Positions 1-8,435 of a DNA stretch of 64,000 nucleotides are shown here, in pieces. Position 1 is the first letter of the stretch, and every line of letters starts with the position of its first letter. Under the pieces are notes generated by a model, which worked only from the letters and a program-made list of their open reading frames with translations, made no database searches and had not been told where the DNA came from. This DNA comes from JBJXGE01 sp046154185 (GTDB lineage: Bacteria; Planctomycetota; UBA8108; UBA1146; JAJFFE01), in the NCBI GenBank assembly GCA_046154185.1, contig JBJXGE010000020.1:54944-118943 (forward strand), read 5' to 3'. The position numbers were made by a program, and so were the translations under genes.

Positions 1-1
1 C

Positions 2-1486
2 GCTTTCACGCCCGAAGCCGCCGCCGCAATTCGTGACTTCGGCATCGACGGCAACTTCGATACGAGAGTGCGCATCGCGACCGGCGCGAATGGCAAGATC
101 GACACGAGCGTCGAAGCGCACGTCAACGCCCCAGTGACCGTGCGGTTCGCGCCGTTTCCGTTTCCACTCCATTTCTTGACCGGGACGGTGCGGCACGACA
201 CCAAAAGCGGCACCACTCAACTCAGCGACCTGGGTACCGACCCCGCGTTCGGGCCGCGCATTGAAGTTTCCGGGGATCACGGGCCCTATAGCCTCGGAGA
301 TGGCAAACCCGCGTCGTCCGGAGACCTCGATCCGGCGCTCGCGCGACCGCTGAAGGACGAATTGTTCTTGTCGCTGCGCGTCGACCTGGCGCCGCAACTC
401 GGCGATCCGAAGCTTGACTTGGCCGACGCCGTGTTCGTCGAGAGCTTGCCGGACGATCTGCGACATTTGTTTCGCAGTCTCGAACTCAAAGGCGCCGCGA
501 GCGGCAATCTGCGCGTCAACTATCGCTATCGTCCGCAGGGCGATGGTCCGCCAGCGACTGAGCAGACGACCTATAGCGGCGAGGTGACGGTCGCAAGCGG
601 TGCCGCAAATCTCGGTGTCGAAGTGAGCGAAGTGGCGGCGGCGATGACGGTGTTCGGTGACGCGGGTCGGCGCGGGGCCGGCGACCGCGAGCCCTACCAC
701 GAGTTATCCGTGCACGTGCCGGCCGGCGCGTTTCGGTTCAGCCGCTTTCAAGTCACGAATGCGGACGCGACCTTTTACTACGGCGCGCAACATCCGGCGG
801 TTTCTCTGAGCCGCACCGGGACCGTCGATGCGCGCCAGAGTTTCAGACTCGACGAGACTTTCATCGAGCGGTTGCGGCCGGGTCGCGTCGCCCAGGACCT
901 CCAAGTGCTCATTCGCAAGGCGGAAGTTTATGGTGGTTACTTGCGCGGATTTTTCTACGTGAACGTTGGGTCGACGAGGGATCTGCGCGGCCATTTCTTG
1001 TGTGACGAGATCGATTTGGCGAAGGGCGGTGATTTGTTTCCGCGCAAGACCGTGAGCGGACGCGCGGCGGGTGAAGTCGTGTTCTCGGGTTCGTCGCGCG
1101 CAGCGCAGGACATGACCGGACGCGGCTGGTTCGGTGTGCGCGATGGGAAGCTCAATGACTTGCCGCTCACGTCGCTGATCATCAACCCGATCGTGCTCGT
1201 GCGCATGTTCGAGGCTGACGCACTGACGATCCGCGACATGGACACACGTTTCACGATTCAAAACGGACGCTTTCACGTGAAGGAGTACGAAGATCTCGAG
1301 CTCAAGAGCCGCGCGATGCGAATCCTCGGCAAAGGCGAGATGGACTTCGATCTCAATCTCGATTTTTGGTGCGTTCCGCAAACGTTCGGCGGCCTGCCGC
1401 TGGTCTCGGACTTCTTCAACACCATCGGCCGGCGTCGCATCACGGGCACGCTCGACGATCCGAAAGTTTCTGTGCTCCCGTTCTAG
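2..1486 (+). CDS. AsmA-like envelope protein (3' part only)
   Basis: The reading frame is open to the left edge of the window, so the gene starts outside it and about 494 C-terminal residues are visible. The sequence is a long run of beta-strand-like repeats typical of AsmA/TamB-type proteins, which span the periplasm and are linked to outer-membrane lipid or protein homeostasis. The last 110 residues fit the AsmA C-terminal region: a SLIINPIVLVRMF segment, a 'GKGEMDFDLNLDFW' strand pair and a closing 'RRRITGTLDDPKVSVLPF', where the protein ends on a C-terminal Phe. The family is assigned from this overall pattern, not from a catalytic motif. A hairpin directly after the stop probably ends the transcript. 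Confidence 0.7.
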   Translation, partial: AFTPEAAAAIRDFGIDGNFDTRVRIATGANGKIDTSVEAHVNAPVTVRFAPFPFPLHFLTGTVRHDTKSGTTQLSDLGTDPAFGPRIEVSGDHGPYSLGDGKPASSGDLDPALARPLKDELFLSLRVDLAPQLGDPKLDLADAVFVESLPDDLRHLFRSLELKGAASGNLRVNYRYRPQGDGPPATEQTTYSGEVTVASGAANLGVEVSEVAAAMTVFGDAGRRGAGDREPYHELSVHVPAGAFRFSRFQVTNADATFYYGAQHPAVSLSRTGTVDARQSFRLDETFIERLRPGRVAQDLQVLIRKAEVYGGYLRGFFYVNVGSTRDLRGHFLCDEIDLAKGGDLFPRKTVSGRAAGEVVFSGSSRAAQDMTGRGWFGVRDGKLNDLPLTSLIINPIVLVRMFEADALTIRDMDTRFTIQNGRFHVKEYEDLELKSRAMRILGKGEMDFDLNLDFWCVPQTFGGLPLVSDFFNTIGRRRITGTLDDPKVSVLPF

Positions 1487-1528
1487 TCGCAGAACAATCG
1501 CCGTGCGCGTGTTCTGCGACGAGATTTT
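1486..1528 (+). terminator. Rho-independent terminator after the AsmA-like gene
   Basis: Perfect 11-bp inverted repeat, arms GTCGCAGAACA (1486-1496) and TGTTCTGCGAC (1510-1520), followed by the T-rich stretch GAGATTTTCTCT. It begins at the last base of the stop codon. Confidence 0.6.
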
Positions 1529-1774
1529 CTCTAAGGGCGCTGCTCCGAACGCCGGCCAAGTCGTTACCAGCTCTTGAATTAACCTGGGTCGGTCGCGTGC
1601 CGGGTCCGACCGAAAAGAAATTGAACGAGCGCCGGTCGCCGATATAGTGAGCAAGCCTCGACCCTCACGTATGTACGTTCGGGGCTAGTTTCTGGGCGGA
1701 GTTCGCCGCGACACTGATTTGCCGCGTGGCGCATTCGCCAAAGAACTTTGGGGTGGAAACAGGAAAGGGCGTCG

Positions 1775-2629
1775 ATGAGCAAAGCTCGTTGGATAGTCGC
1801 GCTCTTGGCTCTGTGTTTGACGGTACCGTTGGTCTTCGCCAACGACACCGACTCAACCGCAGCCAAGTTGGAAAGCGCGAAAAAAGTACTGGCGCAGAGT
1901 GTCGCGAAGCTCGCGAAGACGAAGAGTCTCGCGGTCAAGTTGGATGTCCAAGGTGGAATCTCGCAGAGCAAAGATCACGCGCTCAGCGAGACGACCGTGC
2001 GCGAGTCGTACGAGGCCAGCATCTACAAGGGCATCATGCACCTGCCAAAGCAAAGCGCCTATCGCACGGCCAAGGCCGGCGCGATCAGCGCGGGTGGCGG
2101 CAACTATCAGCAGATCTTGGCGTCGAAAGAGGGCGCGAAAATCGATCGCTTGTTCGGCTTCCCGCTTGAGATCTTGAGCGAGGCTGCGAACACCGGCCTT
2201 CAATTCGAGTGGATGGATGGCGGCGAGCGCATCGTCGAAGAAGGCGGCGAGGGTAAGACGGGGGTCCTCAAGAAGGAACGCCTCGCGCCGACTCGCATGC
2301 GCGTCGAAGTCCCCGAGAAAGTCGGGCTCGATCGCTTCACGAAAATCCAGAACTCCGGCGCCATTTCGGACTGCTGAGGGGTCTCGCAATTTTTGTCCAG
2401 TGTGGACAAAACCGAGATCCGCTGCTTCTACGAAATCGAAGTTGACAGCGCCAACAGCTTGCCGAAGTCGATCAAGATGTACGTGCTCACGGGAGTTCGC
2501 GGCGCGGCCAAAGACAAGAGCCTCGAAACCGCCCGCCACGTGTCCTTCATCTTCGATTACAAACTCGACGCGTTTAACCAAGTCGCGCAGATCGAGGTTC
2601 CTTCGGCCGTGCAAAAGCTGCTGAAGTAA
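1775..2629 (+). CDS. Exported LolA-like protein with in-frame UGA (candidate selenoprotein)
   Basis: The gene begins at ATG 1775 behind an AGGAAAGGG ribosome site and opens with a signal peptide (MSKARWIVALLALCLTVPLVFA). The body resembles exported LolA/LppX-type proteins, assigned only tentatively. At 2375-2377 there is an in-frame TGA directly after a Cys codon. The same frame then continues for 83 codons with normal composition to TAA at 2629, ending in beta strands typical of the fold (VSFIFDYKLDAFNQ, then IEVPSAVQKLL). The only downstream restart is a TTG at 2393 with no ribosome site. A two-stem hairpin starts two bases after the TGA and a terminator lies after 2629, not after 2377. Read through, the product is 284 residues with Cys200-Sec201 adjacent and another Cys at 217. 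Alternatives are a recent nonsense mutation or a sequencing error. No sel genes are in the window. Confidence 0.6.
2379..2420 (+). promoter_or_regulatory. SECIS-like stem-loop immediately after the in-frame UGA
   Basis: Lower stem GGGTCTCG (2379-2386) pairs with CGAGATCC (2413-2420), 8 bp with one G-U pair. An internal loop follows (CAAT 2387-2390 against C 2412). The upper stem is 8 perfect pairs, TTTTGTCC (2391-2398) with GGACAAAA (2404-2411), and the apical loop is AGTGT (2399-2403). The loop starts 22 nt after the UGA and has G as its second base. These features meet the usual bacterial SECIS description: hairpin just 3' of the UGA, short apical loop, a G within its first two bases. It is not a terminator: no T-run follows and coding continues through it. 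Confidence 0.5.
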
Positions 2630-2675
2630 TCCGCGCGCGGCCTAGCGCCGCACGTCGATGTGGTTTGCAGTCATG

Positions 2676-2724
2676 TCTAGCCCGAGATCGAGTGCTCTGC
2701 GCTTGATCTCGGGCTAGATTCTTT
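2676..2724 (+). terminator. Strong Rho-independent terminator after the candidate selenoprotein gene
   Basis: Perfect 14-bp arms TCTAGCCCGAGATC (2676-2689) and GATCTCGGGCTAGA (2705-2718). The intervening bases GAGTGC and GCGCTT can extend the stem to about 20 pairs around a TCT loop. It is followed by TTCTTTCT. It lies 46 bases after the stop at 2629, so the transcript is built to include the part of the gene beyond the UGA. Confidence 0.75.
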
Positions 2725-3097
2725 CTATGGCCGAGTTACCCCAAACAGCCTTTCGGGGACACCGTCGCGTTCGTTCTCCGGTTTATTGTGTCTCGCGCAC
2801 ACCTCACGGATCTGCGAGGCGCTCAGGCCTCGTAGGCCGCGGCTGCGGCGCGCACCAAGGGTAGCTTCGATCTGCGGCTGGTCGGCGTCGTTGTCGGCGA
2901 GTCCTGTTCGATCGGCGGGCGGTAGTCTCGCGGGCGTTCGGCAACATACCAAGGCAAACGGCTCTGCGGCAGCCTGGGGCTTCGCTCTGTGGGCCCTTCG
3001 GGTCCTGTGCAGTTGGTTGGCTGAGCGACCCGTCCTCGCGAGAGTCGATAGTTGTCGGCATCTGCTAGAAACTCACCGTAAACGCGCGCCGACGGTT
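2725..3097. other. Intergenic stretch with no convincing gene
   Basis: About 370 bases between the terminator and the 3' end of the cytochrome gene. Short open frames exist on both strands but are arginine/proline-rich, lack ribosome sites and match no family I recognise. No RNA gene or repeat was seen. Confidence 0.5.
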
Positions 3098-3601
3098 TTA
3101 TTTGCGGAGCGAGAGCAGATAAGCGATCACGTCCGCTAGCGCGTCGGGGCTCATTGACACGGCGTTCATCTTCCCTTTGGGGCGGTCGAAATCGGGCTTC
3201 GGAATATACGCAGTGAGCCAGAGTCCGAGTTTCTGCTCCATATCGGTCGCGGCCACTATCGCCTCGAATCGCGCGGCGCTCGCTTGGTAAAGGTCGGGCT
3301 TCGTCAACTTCATCGTCTCGATGTGTTTCGGATACTCGGTGAGGAGCAGCTCGACTTTCTTGAGCAAGCGAGCATCGATCGGCTCACCCATCTTGCCGCC
3401 GCTGCCGTCGATTTGATGGCAAAGCCTACATTTGCCGACTGCCTGCGTCTTGCCACGGACGATGTCGCCGGAATTCACGAACGTCGGAACTGTCGCGCTT
3501 GCTCCACCACCTGCGGCGGGCGTCTCCGTCGACGTCGACTTATCGCAACCCATGAGCGCGAGCGCCACGCAGAGCGTCCAACGCAAACAACTGTTGGTCA
3601 T
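3098..3601 (-). CDS. Lipoprotein c-type cytochrome
   Basis: A 167-residue protein starting at ATG 3601. The N-terminus (MTNSCLRWTLCVALALMGC) is a lipoprotein signal with the lipid-bearing Cys, followed by a Ser/Thr/Gly-rich linker. A single haem-binding CRLCH motif lies at about residue 60, and Met residues near the C-terminus (GKMNAVSMS) could be the distal ligand. The final helix (DALADVIAYLLSLRK) is typical of class I cytochromes c. It probably carries electrons at the envelope, but no partner oxidase or reductase is adjacent. The frame is open further upstream, but that part lacks signal-peptide character, so the lipoprotein start is preferred. Confidence 0.8.
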   Translation of the reverse strand: MTNSCLRWTLCVALALMGCDKSTSTETPAAGGGASATVPTFVNSGDIVRGKTQAVGKCRLCHQIDGSGGKMGEPIDARLLKKVELLLTEYPKHIETMKLTKPDLYQASAARFEAIVAATDMEQKLGLWLTAYIPKPDFDRPKGKMNAVSMSPDALADVIAYLLSLRK

Positions 3602-3719
3602 CGCAAAGTCCACTTCGCATCCGAGATTCTTGGAGACCGCCGCGAAGTCGAGAGATTTAGGGGAACGGCATAGGCAAGTCAAGGGCGCGGCGCACGAGCC
3701 GAGTCGCAAGAAACAAAGC

Positions 3720-3760
3720 GCCGGAAGCGATGCGGGCGCGCGGCCTGCATCGCTTCCGGC
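3720..3760 (-). terminator. Terminator of the Bax-inhibitor-1 gene
   Basis: Perfect 14-bp inverted repeat, GCCGGAAGCGATGC (3720-3733) and GCATCGCTTCCGGC (3747-3760). On the minus strand it is followed by GCTTTGTTTCTT. It lies 28 bases past the stop of the gene at 3789-4496. Confidence 0.65.
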
Positions 3761-3788
3761 ACAAGACTCACTCGAACGAGCCGCCGGT

Positions 3789-4496
3789 TTAGCCGCGGCG
3801 CTGCATGAAGATTCGCAGTATGTAGTAGAACATCATCGCGACCGACGCAAAGAGTTCGAGCGCGGCGCCGACATGGCGGTCAGCCGGGTGGTGGTGCAAC
3901 ACGTTCGACGTGTCGTAGAGCACGTAACCGCCGGCGAGCGCCACCATCAACACAGAGAACCCGACGCCGGGCACGTTGCCCATGATGAACGACATCACGA
4001 TGAAGATAAGCGCGCAGATGCCGGCCCAACCGAGAATCCCGCGCAAGAACGAAAAGTCTTTCCGCGTGACGAACACCAGCGCCGTGAGTCCCGCAAATGC
4101 GAGCACGGTCACTTGCGCGGCGCTTTCGATCATGTTGCCGCCCATGCTGTTGGCGACGTAGAGAATCGGCACGAAGAAAAGCGCCTCGAGCAACACGAAG
4201 CCGATGAGGCTCAAGTACTGGACGCCGAGACTGCGCGCGGTGTGCGCGGTACGAGTCGCCAACACGCCACCCACCACGAACGCGCCGAACATGAGCAGCC
4301 CGCTGAGCCTACCTGCGCCAGCGAACATCCGCATGATGTCGTTGACGAGCCCCGACTTGAAGATCGCGACTTCGACGGCTGTGAATAACAAGATCGCGCC
4401 AAACAAGTGCGAGTAAGTGCGATGCAAGAATCGCACACGGACGTCGACGGCGGCATTGGCGACCACCGCCTGATCAAAATGCGTCGCTTCGTACAT
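3789..4496 (-). CDS. Bax inhibitor-1 / YccA family membrane protein
   Basis: A 235-residue integral membrane protein with about seven hydrophobic segments from residue 32 to the end. The C-terminal block YDTSNVLHHHPADRHVGAA followed by LELFASVAMMFYYILRIF matches the BI-1/YccA signature, including the conserved Tyr-Asp pair and the last membrane helix. Family members act as ion or pH-responsive channels or as modulators of membrane proteases; the specific role here is unknown. The ATG at 4496 has AAAGGA five bases upstream. The gene appears to be single, with its own terminator. Confidence 0.85.
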   Translation of the reverse strand: MYEATHFDQAVVANAAVDVRVRFLHRTYSHLFGAILLFTAVEVAIFKSGLVNDIMRMFAGAGRLSGLLMFGAFVVGGVLATRTAHTARSLGVQYLSLIGFVLLEALFFVPILYVANSMGGNMIESAAQVTVLAFAGLTALVFVTRKDFSFLRGILGWAGICALIFIVMSFIMGNVPGVGFSVLMVALAGGYVLYDTSNVLHHHPADRHVGAALELFASVAMMFYYILRIFMQRRG

Positions 4497-4546
4497 GAAT
4501 GTCCTTTCGGGGAGAAAACGCTGCTGAACCTTGAAGAAGTCTAGCC

Positions 4547-6760
4547 TTATTCTGCTGGAAGCGTCAATTCGAGGGTTTGATCGCCAGCGCCGAGCGTGTA
4601 TTCCTTGCTCGTTGCGCGCGCGCCGCGTTGCGCGTGCACGCGCATGGCGCCCGGCGGTAGCCCGCCGAAAACCGCCTCGCCCTTGGCGTCGGTCGTCAAC
4701 CGCCGCGAGCGCGGCGGCGCGGACTCTCCCGGCGGCTCCGAGACCCGCACTTCGGCCATCGGAATCGTGGCGCCATCGGCACCGCGCACGCGCACGCGCA
4801 ATAGACTCGCCGCGCGCAACGACACGCGCTGGGTAGAGCGCTCACCGTCTGTGAGCGCGACTGCCAACGTCTCTTCCACGCAGTAGGGAGCGACCACGTA
4901 AACTTCGAACGCGCCGATCGGCAAATGTTCAATTTCGAGCCGGCCCTGCGAATCGAAGAAATAGCGCACACCCCCGTCGAGATGGCCGTCGACGCGACGG
5001 GTCACTTCTTCGCCGCCCGGCAAACGCGCGATGAGAGACGCCGGCCCCGGTTCGACGCCGCTCGGCCATTCGAGCTCGATCACGAGCGAGCCGCCGCTGG
5101 TAACGCGAAGCTCCAAAGCTTGCGTCGCGTTGGGATCACACGGAAAACTCTGGGTCGCGCAATCGGCATGTTCGACCGTCAACTCGAGCGGCGCGATCGG
5201 CAGCACGTCCGACAATTCGAACTTGCCGTCCGCGTCAGTCCACGTCTCTTGCGTTGCGCGCAGCCAGCGCGCGGCACGCGCGTCATCGCCACGCGCCGAT
5301 TGCGCGTGCCCGACCCAAGCGTTTGCTAACGGTCGACCGCCGGCGTCCATCACGCGACCGGTGATGGAGATCGTCGGCGCCAACGTCCAGACGTTTTCGA
5401 CCTGCTCGACAAGCTGGCCATCCGCGGGCGCGGACCAGCTGCCATTTTCAAACGGCAGCCACCAGCCGGGAAGCTTGGCCAGGAGCCGCACCGCCGCGTC
5501 GTCCGCCGCCCCCGCGAAAGAAAATCTACCGTCGCCAGCCGTGACGCTCGTGAGAATCTGTCCGCGCGCCGCTCGACCTTGAAAGAGTCCGACCGTCGCA
5601 CCGGCGGCCGGTTTTCCATCCGGGAACTGTAGGCGCCCGTCAAGCGTGACACCCGGACGCAATTCAAACGTGACTTCCGCACCGGGGCCGGCGGCGCCAA
5701 TTGAGACGCGTTGTGTGTGCGGCACGTACCCATCGTGGACGAGCAGCACATCCGCATCGGCGCCCGCGAGCTGCAGCTCGAAACGACCGGCGCCATCGCT
5801 CGTCGCTTGCGCATAGCACAGCGGATTCAGCGCCGTGACGTCGACGCCCGCGAGTGGCGCACGAGTCACGGTATCAACGATGCGCCCCTTCACCACGACG
5901 CCACTGGCGAGCCGTACTTCCAAGTCCTCGACCGGCGCCACCACGACCGGCACGACGTTGCCGGGACCATGGGTTCCTTCTGCGACGACAAGTATGTAGC
6001 GACCGCTCGAGACGCCATCGAATCGAAAAGTGCCGTCGGTCGCTGATGTCGCGTCGAGTTGCTGATAACCGAAACCGGCGCCCGGCGATTTCTCGAGCAG
6101 ATGCAGCGCTACGCCAGCGGCGGGACGACCGTTCGAATCGACAACGCGTCCCGCGACGCCAAGTCCATCGGCGAGCACGAAGCTCAGTGAGATGCGCCGC
6201 TGCCGTTCGCGCAAGCGCACGGGACCCTCGAGCTGCGTCGCGTAGCCGGCCGCGCCGGCCCGCACTAAATACTCGCCGGGCTCCGCCAGCACGGCGCGAA
6301 ACGCGCCGCGGCGATCGGTGCGTGCCATCGCGATCGCCTGCGGTGGACTTGCCAGTTGTCCCAGCATCGCCGCCGCGTCGCGCGCGGTCTGGCTCTCGGT
6401 CGCGGCAAAAACTTCGACGACCGCGGAGCGCACTGGCTCGTGATTCGCCCCGAGCACGACGCCTTCGATCACGAAAGTCGGCTCCGCGAGCGCCACCGCG
6501 TCAGCGCCCGCCGGCGCAGCGCCTGGCAGGAGCGGAGTTGCCGCCGTCGCCGGGAGCGAATCGGGCACCGCCACGATCGGCGCCGAATCGTCGTCACTTT
6601 GCTGCGCGACGCTGTCGGTATCGGACGATGCGCCGGGCGACGCGAACGGACGATCTCCTGGAGAGGAGTGCGCAGAGTCGTCGCGCCCGAACCACGTCAC
6701 GAGACCCGTGCCGAGTCCGAGCGCCACGAGCAGCGCGACTAACACCAGCGGCTTTTTCAT
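4547..6760 (-). CDS. Multi-repeat carboxypeptidase-regulatory-like surface protein
   Basis: A 737-residue protein with an N-terminal membrane anchor or signal (MKKPLVLVALLVALGLG then GLVTWFG), a Ser/Asp-rich linker to about residue 65, and about seven tandem beta-sandwich repeats of the CarboxypepD_reg type. Repeat starts are recognisable: FVIEGVVLGANHEPV, LGVAGRVVDSNGRPAAG, VVVKGRIVDTVTRAPLAG, VTLDGRLQFPDGKPAAG, ISITGRVMDAGGRPLAN and two diverged ones. Each carries the usual TDxxGxF turn. No enzymatic domain is visible, so it is probably a structural or adhesive envelope protein. The APH-type gene ends 68 bases upstream, with a T8 tract between. Confidence 0.8.
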   Translation of the reverse strand: MKKPLVLVALLVALGLGTGLVTWFGRDDSAHSSPGDRPFASPGASSDTDSVAQQSDDDSAPIVAVPDSLPATAATPLLPGAAPAGADAVALAEPTFVIEGVVLGANHEPVRSAVVEVFAATESQTARDAAAMLGQLASPPQAIAMARTDRRGAFRAVLAEPGEYLVRAGAAGYATQLEGPVRLRERQRRISLSFVLADGLGVAGRVVDSNGRPAAGVALHLLEKSPGAGFGYQQLDATSATDGTFRFDGVSSGRYILVVAEGTHGPGNVVPVVVAPVEDLEVRLASGVVVKGRIVDTVTRAPLAGVDVTALNPLCYAQATSDGAGRFELQLAGADADVLLVHDGYVPHTQRVSIGAAGPGAEVTFELRPGVTLDGRLQFPDGKPAAGATVGLFQGRAARGQILTSVTAGDGRFSFAGAADDAAVRLLAKLPGWWLPFENGSWSAPADGQLVEQVENVWTLAPTISITGRVMDAGGRPLANAWVGHAQSARGDDARAARWLRATQETWTDADGKFELSDVLPIAPLELTVEHADCATQSFPCDPNATQALELRVTSGGSLVIELEWPSGVEPGPASLIARLPGGEEVTRRVDGHLDGGVRYFFDSQGRLEIEHLPIGAFEVYVVAPYCVEETLAVALTDGERSTQRVSLRAASLLRVRVRGADGATIPMAEVRVSEPPGESAPPRSRRLTTDAKGEAVFGGLPPGAMRVHAQRGARATSKEYTLGAGDQTLELTLPAE

Positions 6761-6828
6761 GACGAGTCGAGTCTCACCACGTCATCCGGCTTGTCAAGAA
6801 ACGAGCTTGGCAAAAAAAACGGGCGCGA

Positions 6829-7737
6829 TCAAAAATCGTCCCGCAAGCGGGCGAGTAATTCACGCCCTTCGGCTTCGAACTCCTCATCGTCGTGCTCGAC
6901 GGCCCATACGATCGTGGCGGCGGCATGCAGCAACGCGAGTTCGAACAGTCGGTCGCGATCGGGCTCGCTGAGCTGACGACCATAGCCGGCGAGAAACGCG
7001 GTTTCGAACTGCGCATCTAGCGGCCAATGATGACACCAAAGGCGCACGATGTCGTTGAGCCACAAGTCAGAGCGCGTGTGCTCGAAGTCGACGACATAAA
7101 ATGTGTCGCACCGTCCGTCGCGTACTCCGACCAACCAATTCCGCGGCTGATAGTCGCGATGGCAGGCAACTCGTTCGAGTCCGTCGAAGCCCTCGGCGTT
7201 GCGGAAGCGCGACGCGAGCCAACGGCGATCGTCGTTCGAGATGACTCCGGCGCCGCGTGCGAGCGCATGCGCCATTCGATCGCGGAGCGCCAGCGGCACC
7301 GATAAGCGGTCGCGATCGACGATCGGCAACGAATGGAGGGCGCGCAACCACTCGCCAGCGGCGCGCATCACGGCGCACGCATCCGCGCGCGTGCGGAGTC
7401 GATCCGTCAGACGCGTACCGGGAACTTCGCTCAGCAGCACAGCGCGCGCGGGTGGCGGTGCGATCGCCACGAGGCGCGGCACGCCTTCGAGTTCGGTCAG
7501 CCAACCGAGGTAAGCGTCGCGCTCGCGCTCGAAGGCCGGTCGCGACTCGAAAAGTTTGAGATAAAAGCCGGTTGCATCGGATGCACCGGGCCGACTCGAA
7601 CCGATCCTAAAAAGATGCGCGCGACCGACGGGTGGTGCGCCGCGATATGTCAGCAAGTCCGCTGCCGGGCCGCACTCCTCGCGCAGCCAATCGCGCAGAC
7701 CTTCATCCAAAGCGTCGGGGGTGGCCTCGACCGTCAC
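6829..7737 (-). CDS. APH/choline-kinase-fold phosphotransferase
   Basis: A 302-residue soluble protein of the aminoglycoside phosphotransferase superfamily. The catalytic loop CHRDYQPRNW (about residue 200) and the metal-binding VVDFEHT segment (about residue 220) are intact, and an N-lobe with FYLKLFES supplies the presumed ATP-contacting Lys. The true substrate cannot be read from sequence; members phosphorylate antibiotics, sugars, choline or homoserine. The start is a GTG at 7737 behind GGAAGG. It lies 29 bases downstream of the small exported protein gene and may share its transcript. Confidence 0.8.
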   Translation of the reverse strand: MTVEATPDALDEGLRDWLREECGPAADLLTYRGAPPVGRAHLFRIGSSRPGASDATGFYLKLFESRPAFERERDAYLGWLTELEGVPRLVAIAPPPARAVLLSEVPGTRLTDRLRTRADACAVMRAAGEWLRALHSLPIVDRDRLSVPLALRDRMAHALARGAGVISNDDRRWLASRFRNAEGFDGLERVACHRDYQPRNWLVGVRDGRCDTFYVVDFEHTRSDLWLNDIVRLWCHHWPLDAQFETAFLAGYGRQLSEPDRDRLFELALLHAAATIVWAVEHDDEEFEAEGRELLARLRDDF

Positions 7738-7766
7738 GATGCATCCTTCCTTTCGCGGCGCTCGAA

Positions 7767-8159
7767 CTATTTGCCGTCTTCGCGAATGAACCGCGATTCG
7801 TAACGCGAAGTCGGGCTCAACTCGAGTCGGTAGAGTCGAGTATCGACTTCGGACAACACGGCGTTGCGAATGACTCCTTGGCCCTCGAACCAGACGATCG
7901 CGGCGTCGCCATTTTGGGTGACGCTGATCACGCGCCCGTAGTGCGACGGGATATTAATGTGTTCGCGGATCTCTTCCCGCGTGCGTTCCTTGACGGCGCG
8001 ACCTAAACCGTCGACGCCGATCGACATCTCGTAGCGCTCCATCACACCGTGCGAATACGCGACACCCAGGATGGACCGAATCACAACTTGCGCCTTGGCG
8101 CTGGTGAGGAACGCGCCGAGCGCGCCGCCGACGACGAGTAGCAGCAGAGTTCTCCGCAT
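7767..8159 (-). CDS. Small exported protein of unknown function
   Basis: A 130-residue protein with a signal peptide or N-terminal anchor (MRRTLLLLVVGGALGAFLTS followed by AKAQ). The rest is a compact beta-rich domain with the sequence GRVISVTQNGDAAIVWFEGQ. No family is recognised. The start at 8159 is supported by AAAGGAG six bases upstream; the frame stays open further upstream, but that part is arginine-rich and unlikely to be translated. It is divergent from the nuclease-like gene at 8436 and precedes the APH-type gene. Confidence 0.6.
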   Translation of the reverse strand: MRRTLLLLVVGGALGAFLTSAKAQVVIRSILGVAYSHGVMERYEMSIGVDGLGRAVKERTREEIREHINIPSHYGRVISVTQNGDAAIVWFEGQGVIRNAVLSEVDTRLYRLELSPTSRYESRFIREDGK

Positions 8160-8435
8160 GTATCTCCTTTCGCTTGTTTGGACTGGGCGGATTCTAACGC
8201 ATGTGCGACCCGACCGTTTACGGCGTCTTCGCGGATCGCGCACACGTCGCGTAACCAGCCACGGTCGGCGCGACTCTCGCAAACCTGAGACCAGCTCGCG
8301 GAACGCGCCGGGCGCGCTTTACAGTTCCCGCCGCGGCCTGCAGAATCTCACGCTCCCGGTCATGTAGAACCGCCTCGTTCCTGCGTCGCGCCGTGGCGCC
8401 ACGTCGAAAATCCCGTGTCGAGATAAGGACAGCCC

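Noticed and set aside
704..1654. Long open frame on the minus strand opposite the AsmA-like gene
   Set aside because: Arginine/alanine/valine-rich translation with no family character; an artefact of GC-rich codon use in the real gene.
2391..2411. Upper hairpin after the UGA taken as a Rho-independent terminator
   Set aside because: No T-run follows on the plus strand, a lower stem extends the structure, and coding sequence continues to 2629.
2725..3097. Short open frames on both strands in the intergenic gap
   Set aside because: No ribosome sites or recognisable protein features; the frames overlap each other.
3432..4388. Long plus-strand frame opposite the cytochrome and BI-1 genes
   Set aside because: Shadow of two genes with clear motifs on the minus strand; highly charged and His-rich.
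5854..6762. Arginine-rich plus-strand frame opposite the regulatory-repeat gene
   Set aside because: Composition typical of antisense GC-rich shadow; no ribosome site.
6829..7737. Aminoglycoside resistance gene
   Set aside because: The fold is shared by many non-antibiotic kinases, and nothing in the neighbourhood suggests resistance.
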